From: Erigeron canadensis
Taxonomy: Eukaryota; Streptophyta; Magnoliopsida; Asterales; Asteraceae
DNA: 64,000 nucleotides
NCBI RefSeq assembly: GCF_010389155.1
Contig: NC_057764.1
Coordinates: 6,448,001 to 6,512,000 of the forward strand
Reading direction: 5' to 3'
The translations under genes and the position numbers were made by a program. Positions 45,513 through 56,499 of the stretch are shown piece by piece. The stretch's first letter is position 1. Each line of letters starts with the position of its first letter. Below the pieces are notes generated by a model. The model did not search any database, was not told the DNA's origin, and saw only the letters and a program-made list of their open reading frames with translations.

Positions 45513-46295
45513 ATTTTGGTTTGCGTCTTGTTAAATATTGTATACGATGAATAAAACTTCTTTGTCATGTTATTAAATTTATAATCAAAACGGATATATG
45601 CAACATTTGGAGAAACCTAAAAAGGACCAAATCACACTAAGCCAAACCAAACCCGGTCCAAAAGACCGATTAACGTTCGAACCATTCTCATGTATAATCA
45701 AATCATGTGCTGAGATCCTTGCAAGGACTAATGGAACGTGTAAGAAATGCTATGAATGTGACACTCATTAGTCATTACATATAACTAGTTACTAGTTAAC
45801 GTACGGGCAAGTAAAACAGCTTTATCCAACGGTTTTGTAAACTGACAAATGGTTAAATAGACAGTTTTATATGTATTAAGATTTCTTACATAAATAAAAC
45901 AAGATTGTTTTTAGAAATTTTTAACTTATGTGACATTTCATCATTTTTTCTTAAACTAATTTTATAAATATATGATGTCATAATAGATTTTCTTTTTTTT
46001 TTCCAAAAACTATTTTTTATATTAGGTAATATGTATTTTTTTTTTTCATATTATTGTTTTAACCTTAATTTTTTTAATTTTAGTTTCATATCTACCATTG
46101 GTTTATAATAGTTAGTTTTTAATTTTTCATCACTCTAATTGGTTATATATATTAATGTTCATCTTTACAAATATGTTGCTATCTCCGTATTAAATTATAA
46201 TGTGTTGACAACAAATTACATACATATTTCTATATAATTTTTTGTTTTAAATTTTTAATTAAGCATCTCGGATTAAACCCGGATTGATTATCTAG
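45513..46295 (+). other. AT-rich DNA ending in a Helitron-like terminus
   Basis: At 46267-46295 a CGGATTAAACCCGG hairpin is followed by ATTGATTAT and CTAG, a Helitron 3' end. A matching 5' end is not firmly identified. No continuation of the copia pol is present. Confidence 0.45.
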
Positions 46296-46753
46296 TTATG
46301 ATCAGGGTCAGCCCAACAGTTTTCAGGGGGTAAGCAACTGCTTTGGGCCCCACTTTTCTAAGGCCCCTAGAATTTATGATGGGCTTAATATTTGAGATAT
46401 CCTGGTTAATATTATAATAAAAAAAAAGTAAATGGTTGTTGCTGGTTGAAAAACCAATACCCTTTGCCTTCAGCCCTTTAGAAAAAAAAAAGAGACGATA
46501 TAATTAGCCCTCACACAGTCCCTAATTCTTTCACCTCCCTGAAAAGTGAACCTTTTTCCGATGATATGAACTTGAATATTGAAATGATCTAAGATGATAT
46601 GGTTGTGAATTAGTTATTAGGTACGCATCATTTGATCCAAAATATATCAATTTGTTTTTTAAAACTCAAAATAGAACATAAGAGGAGATATATATGGATG
46701 TAACATTTTCTGCAGAATAACAAGTAACAATTTCATAGGATAAAATTTAGTCA
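46296..46753. other. Intergenic DNA with one hAT-like end
   Basis: CAGGGTCAGCCCAACAG near 46305 with GGGCCCC words resembles a plant hAT terminus. No opposite end was found. Confidence 0.3.
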
Positions 46754-46756
46754 TTA

Positions 46757-47049
46757 GGGCATCTCCAATGGATATTAGAGTATCCATAATGGTAGGTTGA
46801 GTAAAAGTTTTTTTTATACTAATAAGTCATTATAAAGCTTTTTATCATTGAGAAAAATAGTTTTTTTCTTTAAAAGGTTGAGAATCCTCAACCTATTTGA
46901 TGAAAGACTTTTTCTCAAGTGCATTCACATCAACTTATAAATATATTATATTAATATGACTTTATTTAATATTTTCAATTTAATATTATAAACTAGTAGT
47001 GTGGAAATAATAAAAAGTCATTGATAGCTTAATGCCATTGAGGATGCCC
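46757..47049. mobile_element. Tourist-like MITE (293 bp), TTA duplication
   Basis: GGGCATCTCCAATGG and CCATTGAGGATGCCC form the terminal inverted repeats, flanked by TTA at 46754-46756 and 47050-47052. These ends and the 3-bp TTA duplication define PIF/Harbinger-type MITEs. No ORF. Confidence 0.88.
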
Positions 47050-47052
47050 TTA

Positions 47053-47312
47053 GTGAAAAGCTTTTTTTTAAAGAAAAAAAGTTTTTCAAAAGGTTGATGT
47101 CATTGGATGTAATACCTTTTTTGCTCGATAGGTTGAGAAACTTCAACCTTTAAAGCAAAAAGCTTTTTCATATTTTAGTATTAAAAAAAGCTTTAAAAAA
47201 AGCCTTATTATTGTAGTAAAAGCTTTTTTATACTTAAAGTTATTGGAATACTTATGTGGCAAAAAAAAAAAAAAAAAGGTCATAAAAGACTTAACACCAT
47301 TGTGGATGCTCT
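47053..47312. mobile_element. Related MITE fragment, right end only
   Basis: It ends ACCATTGTGGATGCTCTTAA, similar to the right end of the preceding MITE. Internal AAAAGCTTTTT and GGTTGA words are shared, but no separate left terminus is visible, so it may be the remainder of an older copy. It contains a 16-bp A run (about 47263-47278). Confidence 0.55.
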
Positions 47313-47634
47313 TAATTCACATCACAATGAAAAGCAGTAGACCAGAGTGCCTTTCACATTGAGTTTTTTTTTCTTTGTTATTTATGCTAATAAAGTAGGC
47401 ATTCAAAATTAATCTCGTTTAAGACCTGAAAAAAACTTAAGTCTTCATTGGTTATGATAATAAAATAATGTATTCCATTTCATGATTCATTCATTCCAAC
47501 CAACAACATACGACCTAAGATAACTTTTATAGTAGAGGATCAATTTTCTTATTAACTTAAGTTAAACACTTGCGCAACATGCATGGAGCTACCATCCTTC
47601 TGACGGTTAATTTTTCATAACTCTAACCATATAT
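47313..47634. other. Intergenic DNA
   Basis: No recognised feature. Confidence 0.4.
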
Positions 47635-48058
47635 TGTTAACAAGGGATCCTGGCTATAAATAATGTCAAATGGGTGACTCTTTTGGGAAGTTTACCTGAG
47701 CAAGCAAAAACAAAGTCGTGAGCCTGCGGAAAAAGCGAACAATATTGTGTTGTGATAAGGCAGGGTGTTACAAGTAGTATCAGAGCAACCCTTAGTATTG
47801 TTAAGAGTGTATGGCACACTGTCATGACTCAGCTAGGACGTTGAGTTGTGTTGAGGAGTGTGAAAACATACATCTTTGACATGTAAAGGGATCCTGGTTA
47901 TAAGTTATATCATTGGTCTTAAATAACACAACACGTTTTTAGGCTTATTGACTGTGGATGAGAGGAGAACTCCACAGTTAAGCGTGTTTGGGTTGCAGCA
48001 ATGCCAAACGGGTGACCCTTCTAGGAAGTTTGCCTGACCAAACGAGTGACTATTGAGC
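47635..48058 (+). mobile_element. Cassandra-type TRIM (copy 2), plus strand
   Basis: The 5' LTR (47635-47772) starts TGTTAACAAGGGATCCTGG, has lost its middle and ends GGGTGTTACA. The primer site TAGTATCAGAGCAACCC follows (47775-47791). The internal region contains GGACGTTGAGTTG like copy 1. The 3' LTR begins near 47882 (TGTAAAGGGATCCTGG) and carries a 5S-like stretch AACTCCACAGTTAAGCGTG...GGGTGACCCTTCTAGGAAG (about 47968-48030) before truncation near 48058. Confidence 0.8.
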
Positions 48059-48755
48059 TAGCAAATTTCAAAGTTGATTAAAAAGGTGAATGGAACTATT
48101 CAGAAGAATTAGAAGATGATCCTACATTTGATATCGATTATTCTGATAATGAATGATTCTGATATGTATGATACTCCTTACCCGAAAGATTAGTTTATTA
48201 CGCATTACCTTTTTACTTTTCGCCTTATTTGAATCGTTTTATGTTTTATTTTTTACTATTTTAATTTTACTTGGTAACTATTTAATATTCTTGAAATCCA
48301 ATTTGTTAACTTTGATTAATATATTTTAAGACTATTTGTCCATTAGACGGGTCTGAGTACTAATATATATATATATATATATATATAGAAAGAGAATGTG
48401 TGTGTGAGAGAGAAAGATGTATATATGTGTTGGAAATGTGAAACCTATCATGATGTTAGCTAATCACTCATTGGTCCTTTTTCATGTGGTGTTGTGTTGC
48501 ATTCTATATTAAAATAATTTGTATACATTTTATTCATGGTTCATTATATAATCTTAAATCACATTTCATTAAAAATTATATTTTATAAACAATCGAATAA
48601 CAATTAATTAAACCTTGCATAACACATTTGTTAAAGTTCTTTATATATATATATATAATAATATGACTCTATTTTTTTTGAATCAATTGATCAGCATAAG
48701 TTGATACTACTTTATCAGATTATTATTTTATTATAAAAAAAAAACTACACAAATT
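48059..48755. other. AT-rich intergenic DNA
   Basis: Contains a TA run (48365-48386) followed by TGTGTG and GAGA runs. No coding evidence. Confidence 0.4.
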
Positions 48756-49884
48756 TCACATGCATGTTTTTTGTTTACCACAACAAAGGCAAATGGTGCC
48801 ACGACACGACACCCTGAATATACAATGGGTGCTTCTAAAGGTACAATATGTATGCAAGCTTCAGCACAATGGTCTTCTGTGCAATTGTCTGGTGCAAAAT
48901 CTAGAGTATAAGGACACAGACCATCTCTTGAAAAATAAAAAAGCAATTACTTAAATTTAAATATAAAATGAAAGAGTAATAGTCAAGTAATTGATACTTC
49001 GAATTGTATTACAAGTTGATTTTCTAGCCATTAGCAAGTAGTATTGTATTTTTTTTCTTAAAAATTTAATCCAAATTTATGTTTATTGTACATAGGAGGC
49101 TTTCTTTATAAAGTTGGTTTTTATGAGGGTTAGTTACTATACAATGGACTTAATTGGGCTTCTTTAAACCTATAAAATGACATTTTACTAGAAAAGATGA
49201 GAAATCGTTCGGATTTGAGGCGAAAGCCATCTCTAAAATAAAGAAACTAACCTATGAAAAAAATTCCATACGTGAGAAATGAAAGCAGAATTCGTTCGGA
49301 TCCTCCCACATATTCAATATTTTTTTTAGCGGTTAATGAATAAAGAAAATGAAATTCAATAAAAGTAATACCTAATGTAAAAAAAAAAAAGTATTACCTA
49401 CTGTCTTGCATTCGCTTTTGAAAAGGCTTTGGATTTTAAATGTTTATAGTATTTTGATACATTAAAGAAAGTGAAAAGCTAATGTTGGGTATAAAAAGGC
49501 TTTGTAAATTAAGATAATACATCAACGATGCTCTAAAATTATTAATGCGTATTAAAGATTGTTAACATCCTTGACAAATTAATCATATTCCATACATGAG
49601 CTATATTATCTTTGTGTTTAGTTTAATTTCATCATATGGTAGCCAATGAAAAGTAAACACAAATTGAGTTTGGTTTTTCTAAAAGGGTTAGTTGTTATAC
49701 AATTTAAAAGACACAAAGGATTTTGTTGAAACTTATGAAATGATATATAACAAGTTAAAAGGGAAAGAAATCCAACATAAATTCTACCAATTGCGTTGCA
49801 TTTGTCTTTTATATCAGCATGACAATTCGTAGAACTTGCAAGTAATACGTAACTAAAGAGAAAACAAACAATCTTTTTATTCAT
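48756..49884 (-). pseudogene. Secreted cysteine-rich (defensin-like) peptide gene, copy B, two exons
   Basis: Exon 1 (49884-49788) encodes a signal peptide: M-N-K-K-I, then a hydrophobic core, A-S-S-T-N-C-H-A, with mature D-I-K-D-K-C-N-A-I. A GT donor at 49787 and the CAAGAG acceptor at 48925 join in phase to exon 2 (48924 downward): D-G-L-C-P-Y-T, N-C-T-E-D-H-C-A-E-A-C-I-H-I-V-P, then G-C-R. A 5-bp tandem CGACA duplication near 48801-48810, absent from copy A, shifts the frame just before a Cys-rich end (C-L-C-C in the other frame, stop at 48756). Without it the Cys pattern would be that of a DEFL peptide. Family by Cys spacing and two-exon layout; function unknown. Confidence 0.68.
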
Positions 49885-49970
49885 TGTTTGACTAAAAATT
49901 TTGGGAAGACACTAAGAACTCAATTTTTAATATATTACTTTTTATTACCTCCATACTTGATAAACTTAAG

Positions 49971-49980
49971 TATTTATAAT
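49971..49980 (-). promoter_or_regulatory. TATA box of peptide gene copy B
   Basis: The complement of TATTTATAAT gives ATTATAAATA, about 90 bp upstream of the exon 1 ATG. A similar TATTTATAG lies in the duplicated flank near 39917. Confidence 0.5.
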
Positions 49981-50045
49981 ATGTATTATAATTATGATCA
50001 TAAATGTTTATTGGATTATTGTAATCAAATTTTCTCATATATTTT

Positions 50046-50629
50046 TAAAAGGTTATTGTTATAATAATAATATAATAGTTTTATCTATATACTATATTAT
50101 AAAGCAAATTTTCCCTATCTAAATTTTAAGTTTTAACATTTATTTTCTTAAAATGTCGTCCTTATCTATTCTATATCTATATCTATACTATATTATAAAG
50201 CAAATTTTCTCTGTCTAAATTTTAAGTTTCAACATTTGCTTTCCCAAAATGTCATCTCTATTAATTCTATATTTACCTAAAATAACTATAATACACTTTC
50301 TCTCTCCTCAATTCTCAACCAATCATATTTTTTTATCTCCTCTCCATAAATCATTTATTCTTCCAATTCATTCAAAATCTTTTATCTCAAAAATCATACA
50401 TTGATAAATTATAAAAATTATATGGTTGTTTTTAAAACTTCATGCTCTTTCATTAGAGATGTCATTCGATATACTTTCGACAAATTAAATCCGAGAACGG
50501 AGCCCGGATGGTTAAAGCATTTGGCTATCACACTCTATGACATATCACCTCCTATGACCTATCAAACTCTATGACCTATCACCCTCACCATCTCACCGCC
50601 GCAACGCACAGTTACTTTGTCTCGTTTTC
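50046..50629 (+). other. Duplicated Helitron 5' ends and GACCTATCA repeats
   Basis: TCTATATACTATATTATAAA starts near 50091 and again near 50183 (CTATACTATATTATAAAGCA), each followed by about 75 bp of matching sequence (AAATTTTCCCTATCTAAATT, AAAATGTC). This is a tandem pair of Helitron-like 5' ends. At 50530-50590 three CTATGACCTATCA words are the inverse of those at 12554-12610. A CCGAGAACGGAGCCCGG hairpin lies at about 50491-50508. Confidence 0.55.
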
Positions 50630-50867
50630 TTAATAGCAATTATAAATATTATTAATTGTAACTATTAAATATAATAAAAATGAGGTAATGTTCAACAATA
50701 AATGCACAAATATATAAATATGAAAATGTATTAAAACACATATATTATATACTTTACCAACAAAATATAACAACAAATATCTATCTATATATACTAAAAG
50801 TAAAAGAGAAGGTTTACGTAACACTTATCACCCCTGAAAGCTCTTTTTAGATTTTGTTGAGTCGCAT

Positions 50868-51897
50868 TGTTAATTGTAAATTTGGTGATGATAAATCTGG
50901 TATATAAACACTTAGAAATCTTTTGTTTCTTGTACTCTGATCTGGATCAGACTAAGCTGACACAACTTGCGATTTGTAATTGCCTCAGATCAGGCTTCAT
51001 GTTTTGTAATTGTTATATATTATGGAAACAAGTGTTGTTCAAGCTACATCAAATGTATCAAATGTTAAAGCATTCAATCCAAGTCAAAGAGGATGATTGA
51101 AGATAGAAGACCAAGCTGGTAGTGGAAGTCAGCTTGGGATTAATAGTCAGCTTGGAAACACTTAGACAGATTTGTGCTTTGACAAACGCCAATCTGTGTC
51201 TGACAATCAAATGAAGATAACCACCTGGATTGAAGATAAGGAAAAATGACGTGACTAGGAAGAATCCTAGGATCCAGGTTGGTGGTTGGAATTACATATG
51301 TGTGTCCATACTCTCATTGGAGGATTAAAATATCGTGCTACAGGTTTTGGGGACCACAAGTACCATGAAGGCACGATCTAATATTCCATGATCGTCCAAC
51401 AGATGAAGAATATGTGGCTTAATTGGACACCAAGAGAAGAAGGGTTTTCGCCTATAAAAGCCACATTCCTTGCATGCATATGTGTGGCATTCCTTGTAAT
51501 CATTCTTCACACAAGTTTCTCTGCTCTTACACACAACTTAGTCTGTACGAGATCAGCTTGGGCTGATTCTCTTGAGCTAGAACTTATTGATTGTAGTTTG
51601 TCATTTCAAGGGTTGTTTAGATATCTGTAGGCTATCTTTATTCCGCAACAACCCTGTAATTCTTTGTATAGATTCTATCTTAATAAAGGATTACATTTGA
51701 AAACCAATATGTGTTCAAGAATGTTTACTTATTGCTTTACTGTTTTATTGATACTTGTTATATATGTTACTCACATTATAATCTGAGTCAATAAAACGTA
51801 TTTTCAAAAGTTAGTTAAGAATTAAGGAAAGTTGTATTCACCCCCTTCTACAGTTCTGTGTCCATTATACTCTTGTATATTGTGACACCGTGTGACA
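50868..51897 (+). repeat. 5' LTR of copia 3 (about 1.03 kb, start approximate)
   Basis: A TATA box CCTATAAAAG at 51451-51460, AATAAAGGATTAC near 51678, the CACCCCCTTCTAC phrase near 51840 and a TGACA end at 51897, 7 bp before the primer site TGGTATCAGAG (51905-51915). The start TGTTAATTG at 50868 is a guess from usual LTR starts. U3 has CAAGCTGG/CAGCTTGG words at 51111-51156. Confidence 0.6.
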
Positions 51898-51974
51898 TAA
51901 TAAGTGGTATCAGAGTAGGGGTTGAGAATTAACTTGACTTGATCCTTTCTTATTTTCCTTTTTAGTAAAGCATA

Positions 51975-53129
51975 ATGTCATCCTATGTTGATAATGGTTC
52001 ATCAACCCGACCACCTATGTTTGACAAAGATGATTTCAGTGGGTGAAAAAATCGTATGTCTTTGGTCCTTGAATCTATCGATAATAGTATGCCTGACATC
52101 CTTGCGGATGGTCCTTATATTCCTACCCAGACCCTTGTGGTAGATGCTATGGTCAGAGATGGTCAACCAACCATTCCTGCCACAGTTAAATCCATTGTTA
52201 AGGACAAGGCATATTGGGGCGGGGGGGGGGGGGGATGAGGATAGGAGATTGGAAAACTTGATGTGAAGGCTAGAAATTTCATTGTCCAAGCTATGCCCAA
52301 AGACATTTACTATTATATTAAAATGTGTTCTACTGCTAAGAAATTGTGGGGTACATTGACTGCCATGTTTGATGGATGCTCTACCTCTATGGAATCCACC
52401 ATAACTACTTTGACCAGGAGGTATGAGAGATTTTTCTCTTTGAGAAATGAATCCTTGACTGATACTCATACCCGTTTTAATGCTTTGGTTAATGATCTAG
52501 CTGTTTTTGGTATTACTAAGAAAAATGAAGTTTTAAAAAGTAAATTTCTGGATTCATTACCACCAAAGTTGAATAATTATATTTCTTCTGTGAAACTAAG
52601 TTCTGTGTACCAAGATCTTGATCTCCCAGAACTTTTTGGTTTACTCCATAACCAAGAGTGTTCAGAGGCTGAAAAGTTGATTGCTATGGGTGATTCTTAC
52701 AATCAGCTTCCTACTGCACTTGTTGTAACTATGACTGAATACCCTAGCTCAATAAATAATGAGACCATACCTTGTGTTAATGAGTTTGTTCATGTGATTG
52801 CTAACACTAATTCTGTCTGTTCTGGATCTGAATGTGATGAATCTGATAGTGATGAAATAGCTAATGAAGTGGCTATGTTGGCTGAAAGGATTAGAAGGAA
52901 ATCTTTTGGAAAGTTCAAAGGAAAAGGGAAAGCTGGGCAAGCTGATAAGACTAAGAAGCCATTTGGCATGTCCAAAGTCACTTGTTACAAGTGTGGCAAG
53001 TCTGGACATATGGCTGGTGATTGTAGATCCAAAGAGTCATTGCAAGCTGTTCCAACCAAAGGTGGAAGAAGTGAAAAATACTCAAAAGCTCAAGACCAAA
53101 TACAAAGCTTTGAAGGCACAAGGGGCTGA
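51975..53129 (+). pseudogene. Copia Gag, with nonsense codon and poly-G frame disruption
   Basis: The start reads M-S-S-Y-V-D-N-G-S-S, then a TGA at 52044 where a Trp is usual before K-N-R-M. A 14-G run at 52221-52234 disrupts the frame; D-E-D-R-R-L-E is readable in a shifted frame and the original frame resumes at K-A-R-N-F-I-V-Q-A-M-P. The UBN2-type core follows (W-G-T-L-T-A-M-F-D-G, L-T-R-R-Y-E-R-F-F), then a CCHC knuckle C-Y-K-C to G-D-C (about 52984-53026). The frame ends at 53129 by a frameshift; the next frame continues with a Lys-rich helical linker to about 53330. Confidence 0.88.
52221..52234 (+). repeat. 14-base G homopolymer inside Gag
   Basis: An uninterrupted G run preceded by GGGGC. 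It coincides with the Gag frame break and may be expansion of a short G tract or an assembly artefact. Confidence 0.9.
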
Positions 53130-53333
53130 GCTAAGTAAGAAAGTTAAGAAAGCAGAAAAGAGTCTGGTTGCCAAGGACTGGGCTGAAAGTGCAACTTCAT
53201 TTGATGATGAGTTGTATGAAGATGCCAAATACTTCATGGCAAAAGAAGCAGTACAAAAGTTTGCTGAAGATCTTTCAAGAATGCAACAGCAATCTGAGTC
53301 AGCTCACCAGAGGTCTATCATGATGCACATACC

Positions 53334-54360
53334 TGGCACTTGGACAGTGGGTGTTCCATGCATATGAACGGATGTAAGTCCCTGCTATGTAGCCTTAGGA
53401 CAAGTGTTGGTCCTAATGTTAGTTTTAGAGATGACTCTCAAAGAAAGACTGAAGGATTTGGTATACTTCAAATGGTCCCTTTACTTTCAGAAGGGTCTCT
53501 TTTGTAAATGGCTTAAAACAGAATCTGATAAGTGTGAGTTAGTTATGTGATGCTGGATATGAAGTGAGATTCCGAGCTGATAAGGGAATTGTTCTTGATT
53601 TCGAAGGCAATGTGTTCCTTGTTGCAAATAGAGATGATTCCTTGTATTCATTTGATATGAGGAATCCAATTGTTACCAAAGAAGTGTGTTTCATGTCAAG
53701 GTCACAAGATGAGTTGAATTGGTTGTGGCATCAAAGACTGTCTCATATGAATTTCAAAGACGTCAACAAGATATGCAAGGAGTTGGTGGTTGGTCTTCCA
53801 GTGATAAAGTATGAGAAGGACAAGTTGTGTGGTGCTTGTGAGAAAGGCAAACAACACAAGGCTACATTCAAATCTAAAACATGCTCAACCATCAACAACT
53901 GCCTAGATCTGCTTCACATGGATCTCTTTGGACCAATAAGTACTCCTTCCTTTAATGGGATGAGGTACACCTTGGTCATTGTTGATGAATATTCAAGATA
54001 TACCTGGGTTTTCTTTCTAAAACACAAAAGTGAGGCTGCTGACAACATTATCCATTTCATCAAGCAAGCTGAAGTACTCTATAAAAGGCCTGTTAGACAA
54101 TTGAGAAGTGATAATGGCACTGAATTTAAGAATGTCACTCTTAATTCATTTTGTAGTGAGAAGGGTATTTCACAAGTCTACTCAGCTTCTAGAACACCTC
54201 AACAGAATGGTGTTGCAGAAAGAAAAAACGTACAGGACTTTGATTGAAGCTGCTAGATCTATGATGGCACAAAATAATGTAAAACCACACTTCTGGGCTG
54301 AAGCTATTCACACAGCCTGCTTCACTCAAAACAGGTCTTTCATTGTAAAAAGGCACTAGA
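53334..54360 (+). pseudogene. Copia protease, GAG_pre-integrase and integrase core
   Basis: At about 53334 the protease site W-H-L-D-S-G-C-S-M-H-M-N-G is readable but out of frame with Gag. The pre-integrase zinc domain (W-H-Q-R-L-S-H and C-G-A-C) lies at about 53726-53850. The integrase DDE core shows D in H-M-D-L-F-G-P, D in S-D-N-G-T-E-F and E in N-G-V-A-E-R-K. A frameshift near 54228 moves the read to the frame with R-T-L-I-E-A-A-R-S-M, and a TAG at 54357 ends it. Integrase joins element cDNA to host DNA; this copy cannot be translated in full. Confidence 0.9.
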
Positions 54361-55961
54361 AGATTGCACATGAACTTCTTTGGGAGAGAAAACTAGAAAT
54401 TGGTTTCCTAAGAATGTTTGGTAGTCCTTGTTACATTCTGAATCAGAAAGACCATCTTGGAAAATTTGATGAGAAAGTAGATGAAGGCATATTACTTGGA
54501 TATGCTACAATGATGAAGGCATACAGGGTTTACAATAAAAGAACTAAAGTTATTGAAAACTCTGTAAATGTAAGTATTGAAGAAGGTTGCTCAGAACCAG
54601 TTAGTCCACCTCTTGATAATGATGATATCAATTTTGAAGAAATGGCTATCCTTGAGAATGAACCACCAACTAATCCTCCAGTGGAAGCTGATGGTGCTCA
54701 AACTCAGGGGGAGCAATCTGTTTCTGAAGAAGAAACTAAACCAATCTTTGAAAATGTGCAAGCTGTTCCAACTCTTGTTGAAGAAACTTCTCAAAATTCA
54801 TCAAATGACTCCCAAGCTGACTCAGATCCTATAATTCCAACTCAAGCTTATCAGACAATTCCTCAAGCTGATTATGTTGGACCCTCAAATCTGAATCAAC
54901 CCATTGTTCAAGAATCGAACAATACCCAACATGTTACTAAATGAACAAGGAGTCATCCAATCAATCAAATCATTGGTGATCCACTTTCTAGGGTGAAAAC
55001 TAGAAGAAAGACAACATGCAATTTCTGCATGTTTGTCAACTTTGTAAGTAAGATGGAACCAACTGAGATTGATGAAGCTCTGGCAGATACATCATGGGTA
55101 AATGCATTGCAAGATGAACTAACACAGTCTGAAAGAAACAAGGTTTGGGAACTTGTTCCAAGACCTTATCATAAAACTATGATAGGAACCAAATGGGTCT
55201 ACAAAAATAAAATGGATGAAAGGGGAGTTGTGACAAGAAACAAGGCAAAATTGGTAGCTCTTGGTTACAGACAAGAAGATGAGATTGATTATGATGAGAC
55301 CTTTGCTTTTGTCGCAAGATTAGAAGCCATCAGAATGTTCCTGGACTATTCTGCTCACAAAGGTTTCAAGGTCTATCAAATGGATGTGAAGAGTGCATTT
55401 TTTAATGGGAAATTGGAAGAAGAAGTATATGTTGAACAACCTCCAGGTTTTGAAAGTTCAAAGTATCCAGATCATGTTTTTAAGCTTGATAAAGCACTTT
55501 ATGGGTTGAAGCAAGCTTCAAGAGCATGGTATGATACCTTGTCCAAATTCTTACTTGCAAACAAGTTCAATAGAGGTAATGAGGACCAGACTTTATTTGT
55601 GAGAAAGTATAATGGTGATATCCTACTTGTGCAAATATATGTTGATGACATTATATTTGGTTCTAGCAGTAAAAGACTTTGCAAAAAGATTTTTGAATTA
55701 ATATCTAAAAGGTATGAAACGAGCATGATGGGAGAACTTAACTATTTTGTGGGGTTACAAGTTAAACAGACTAAAAATGGAATTTTCATAAATCAAGGAA
55801 AATATGTTAAAGATCTGTTAAACAAATTTGGTTTTAGTGATTGCTCTCCTATGAAAACTCCTATGGGAACCGGTGACAAGCTGGGTGAGGATAAAAATGG
55901 CAAATTCGTTGACACCACAGCTTACAGGGGTATGATAGAATCATTTTTACCTGACTGCTAG
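54361..55961 (+). pseudogene. Copia integrase C-terminus and reverse transcriptase
   Basis: After the stop the integrase tail reads F-G-S-P-C-Y-I-L and L-G-Y-A-T-M-M-K-A-Y-R-V-Y-N, then an acidic Gln/Pro-rich linker to 54944. From 54993 the RT_copia domain runs [35 protein letters not shown] and the catalytic Y-V-D-D-I-I-F-G at about 55638. A stop after F-L-P-D-C at 55961 separates it from RNase H. The RT motifs themselves are intact. Confidence 0.92.
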
Positions 55962-56496
55962 GAGACCAGATATTATGTTTGCCACATGTATTTGTGCGTT
56001 ATATTAAGCTAGTCCAAAAGAATCACATCTTAAAGCTGTGAAGAGAATCTTCAGGTACCTTAAAGGTAGTCCCAATCTGGATCTTTGGTATCCCAAAGAC
56101 TTAGGATTTGATCTAATTGGGTATTTAGATTCTGACTTTGCAGGTTGCAAGATTGATAGAAAAAGCACTTCAGGAGCTTGTCAATTGCTTGGTAATAGAC
56201 TTGTAAGCTAGTCCAGTAAAAAGCAACATTCAGTCTCCATTTCCACTGCAGAAGCTGAGTATGTTGCTGCAGGAAGTTACTGTTCACAAATCTTGTGGAT
56301 GGAATATCAGCTTCAAGATTATGGTGTCACTGTTTCAAAGTCTCCTACCTTTTGTGACAATACAAGTGCCATAGAAATCTCCAACAATCCTGTGCTTCAT
56401 TCAAGAACTAAGCACATTGATATAAGATATCATTTCATAAGAGATCATGTGATGAAAGAAGATGTTGAACTCCACTTCATCCCAACTGATAATTAG
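55962..56496 (+). pseudogene. Copia RNase H
   Basis: Shows Y-L-D-S-D-F-A-G (about 56120), R-K-S-T-S-G-A, a TAG at 56210 replacing the usual Trp before S-S-K-K-Q, then S-T-A-E-A-E-Y-V-A-A, D-N-T-S-A-I and H-S-R-T-K-H-I-D-I-R-Y-H-F-I. This domain removes RNA from the RNA-DNA hybrid in reverse transcription. It ends at the TAG at 56494. Confidence 0.9.
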
Positions 56497-56499
56497 CTT

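Larger units (their letters stand above)
50868..56496 (+). mobile_element. Ty1/copia retrotransposon 3, 5' LTR to RNase H, decayed
   Basis: The order is LTR (50868-51897), primer site, Gag, protease, GAG_pre-integrase, integrase, RT and RNase H, the copia order. The coding region is cut by at least six stops or frameshifts. A CACTA element begins 3 bp after the RNase H stop, so the 3' LTR is missing from the window or displaced. The Gag and linker have the features of Tork/SIRE-type plant copia elements; lineage is not certain. Confidence 0.9.

Noticed and set aside
46303..46380. hAT-like terminus CAGGGTCAGCCC
   Set aside because: No opposite end or duplication within the window.
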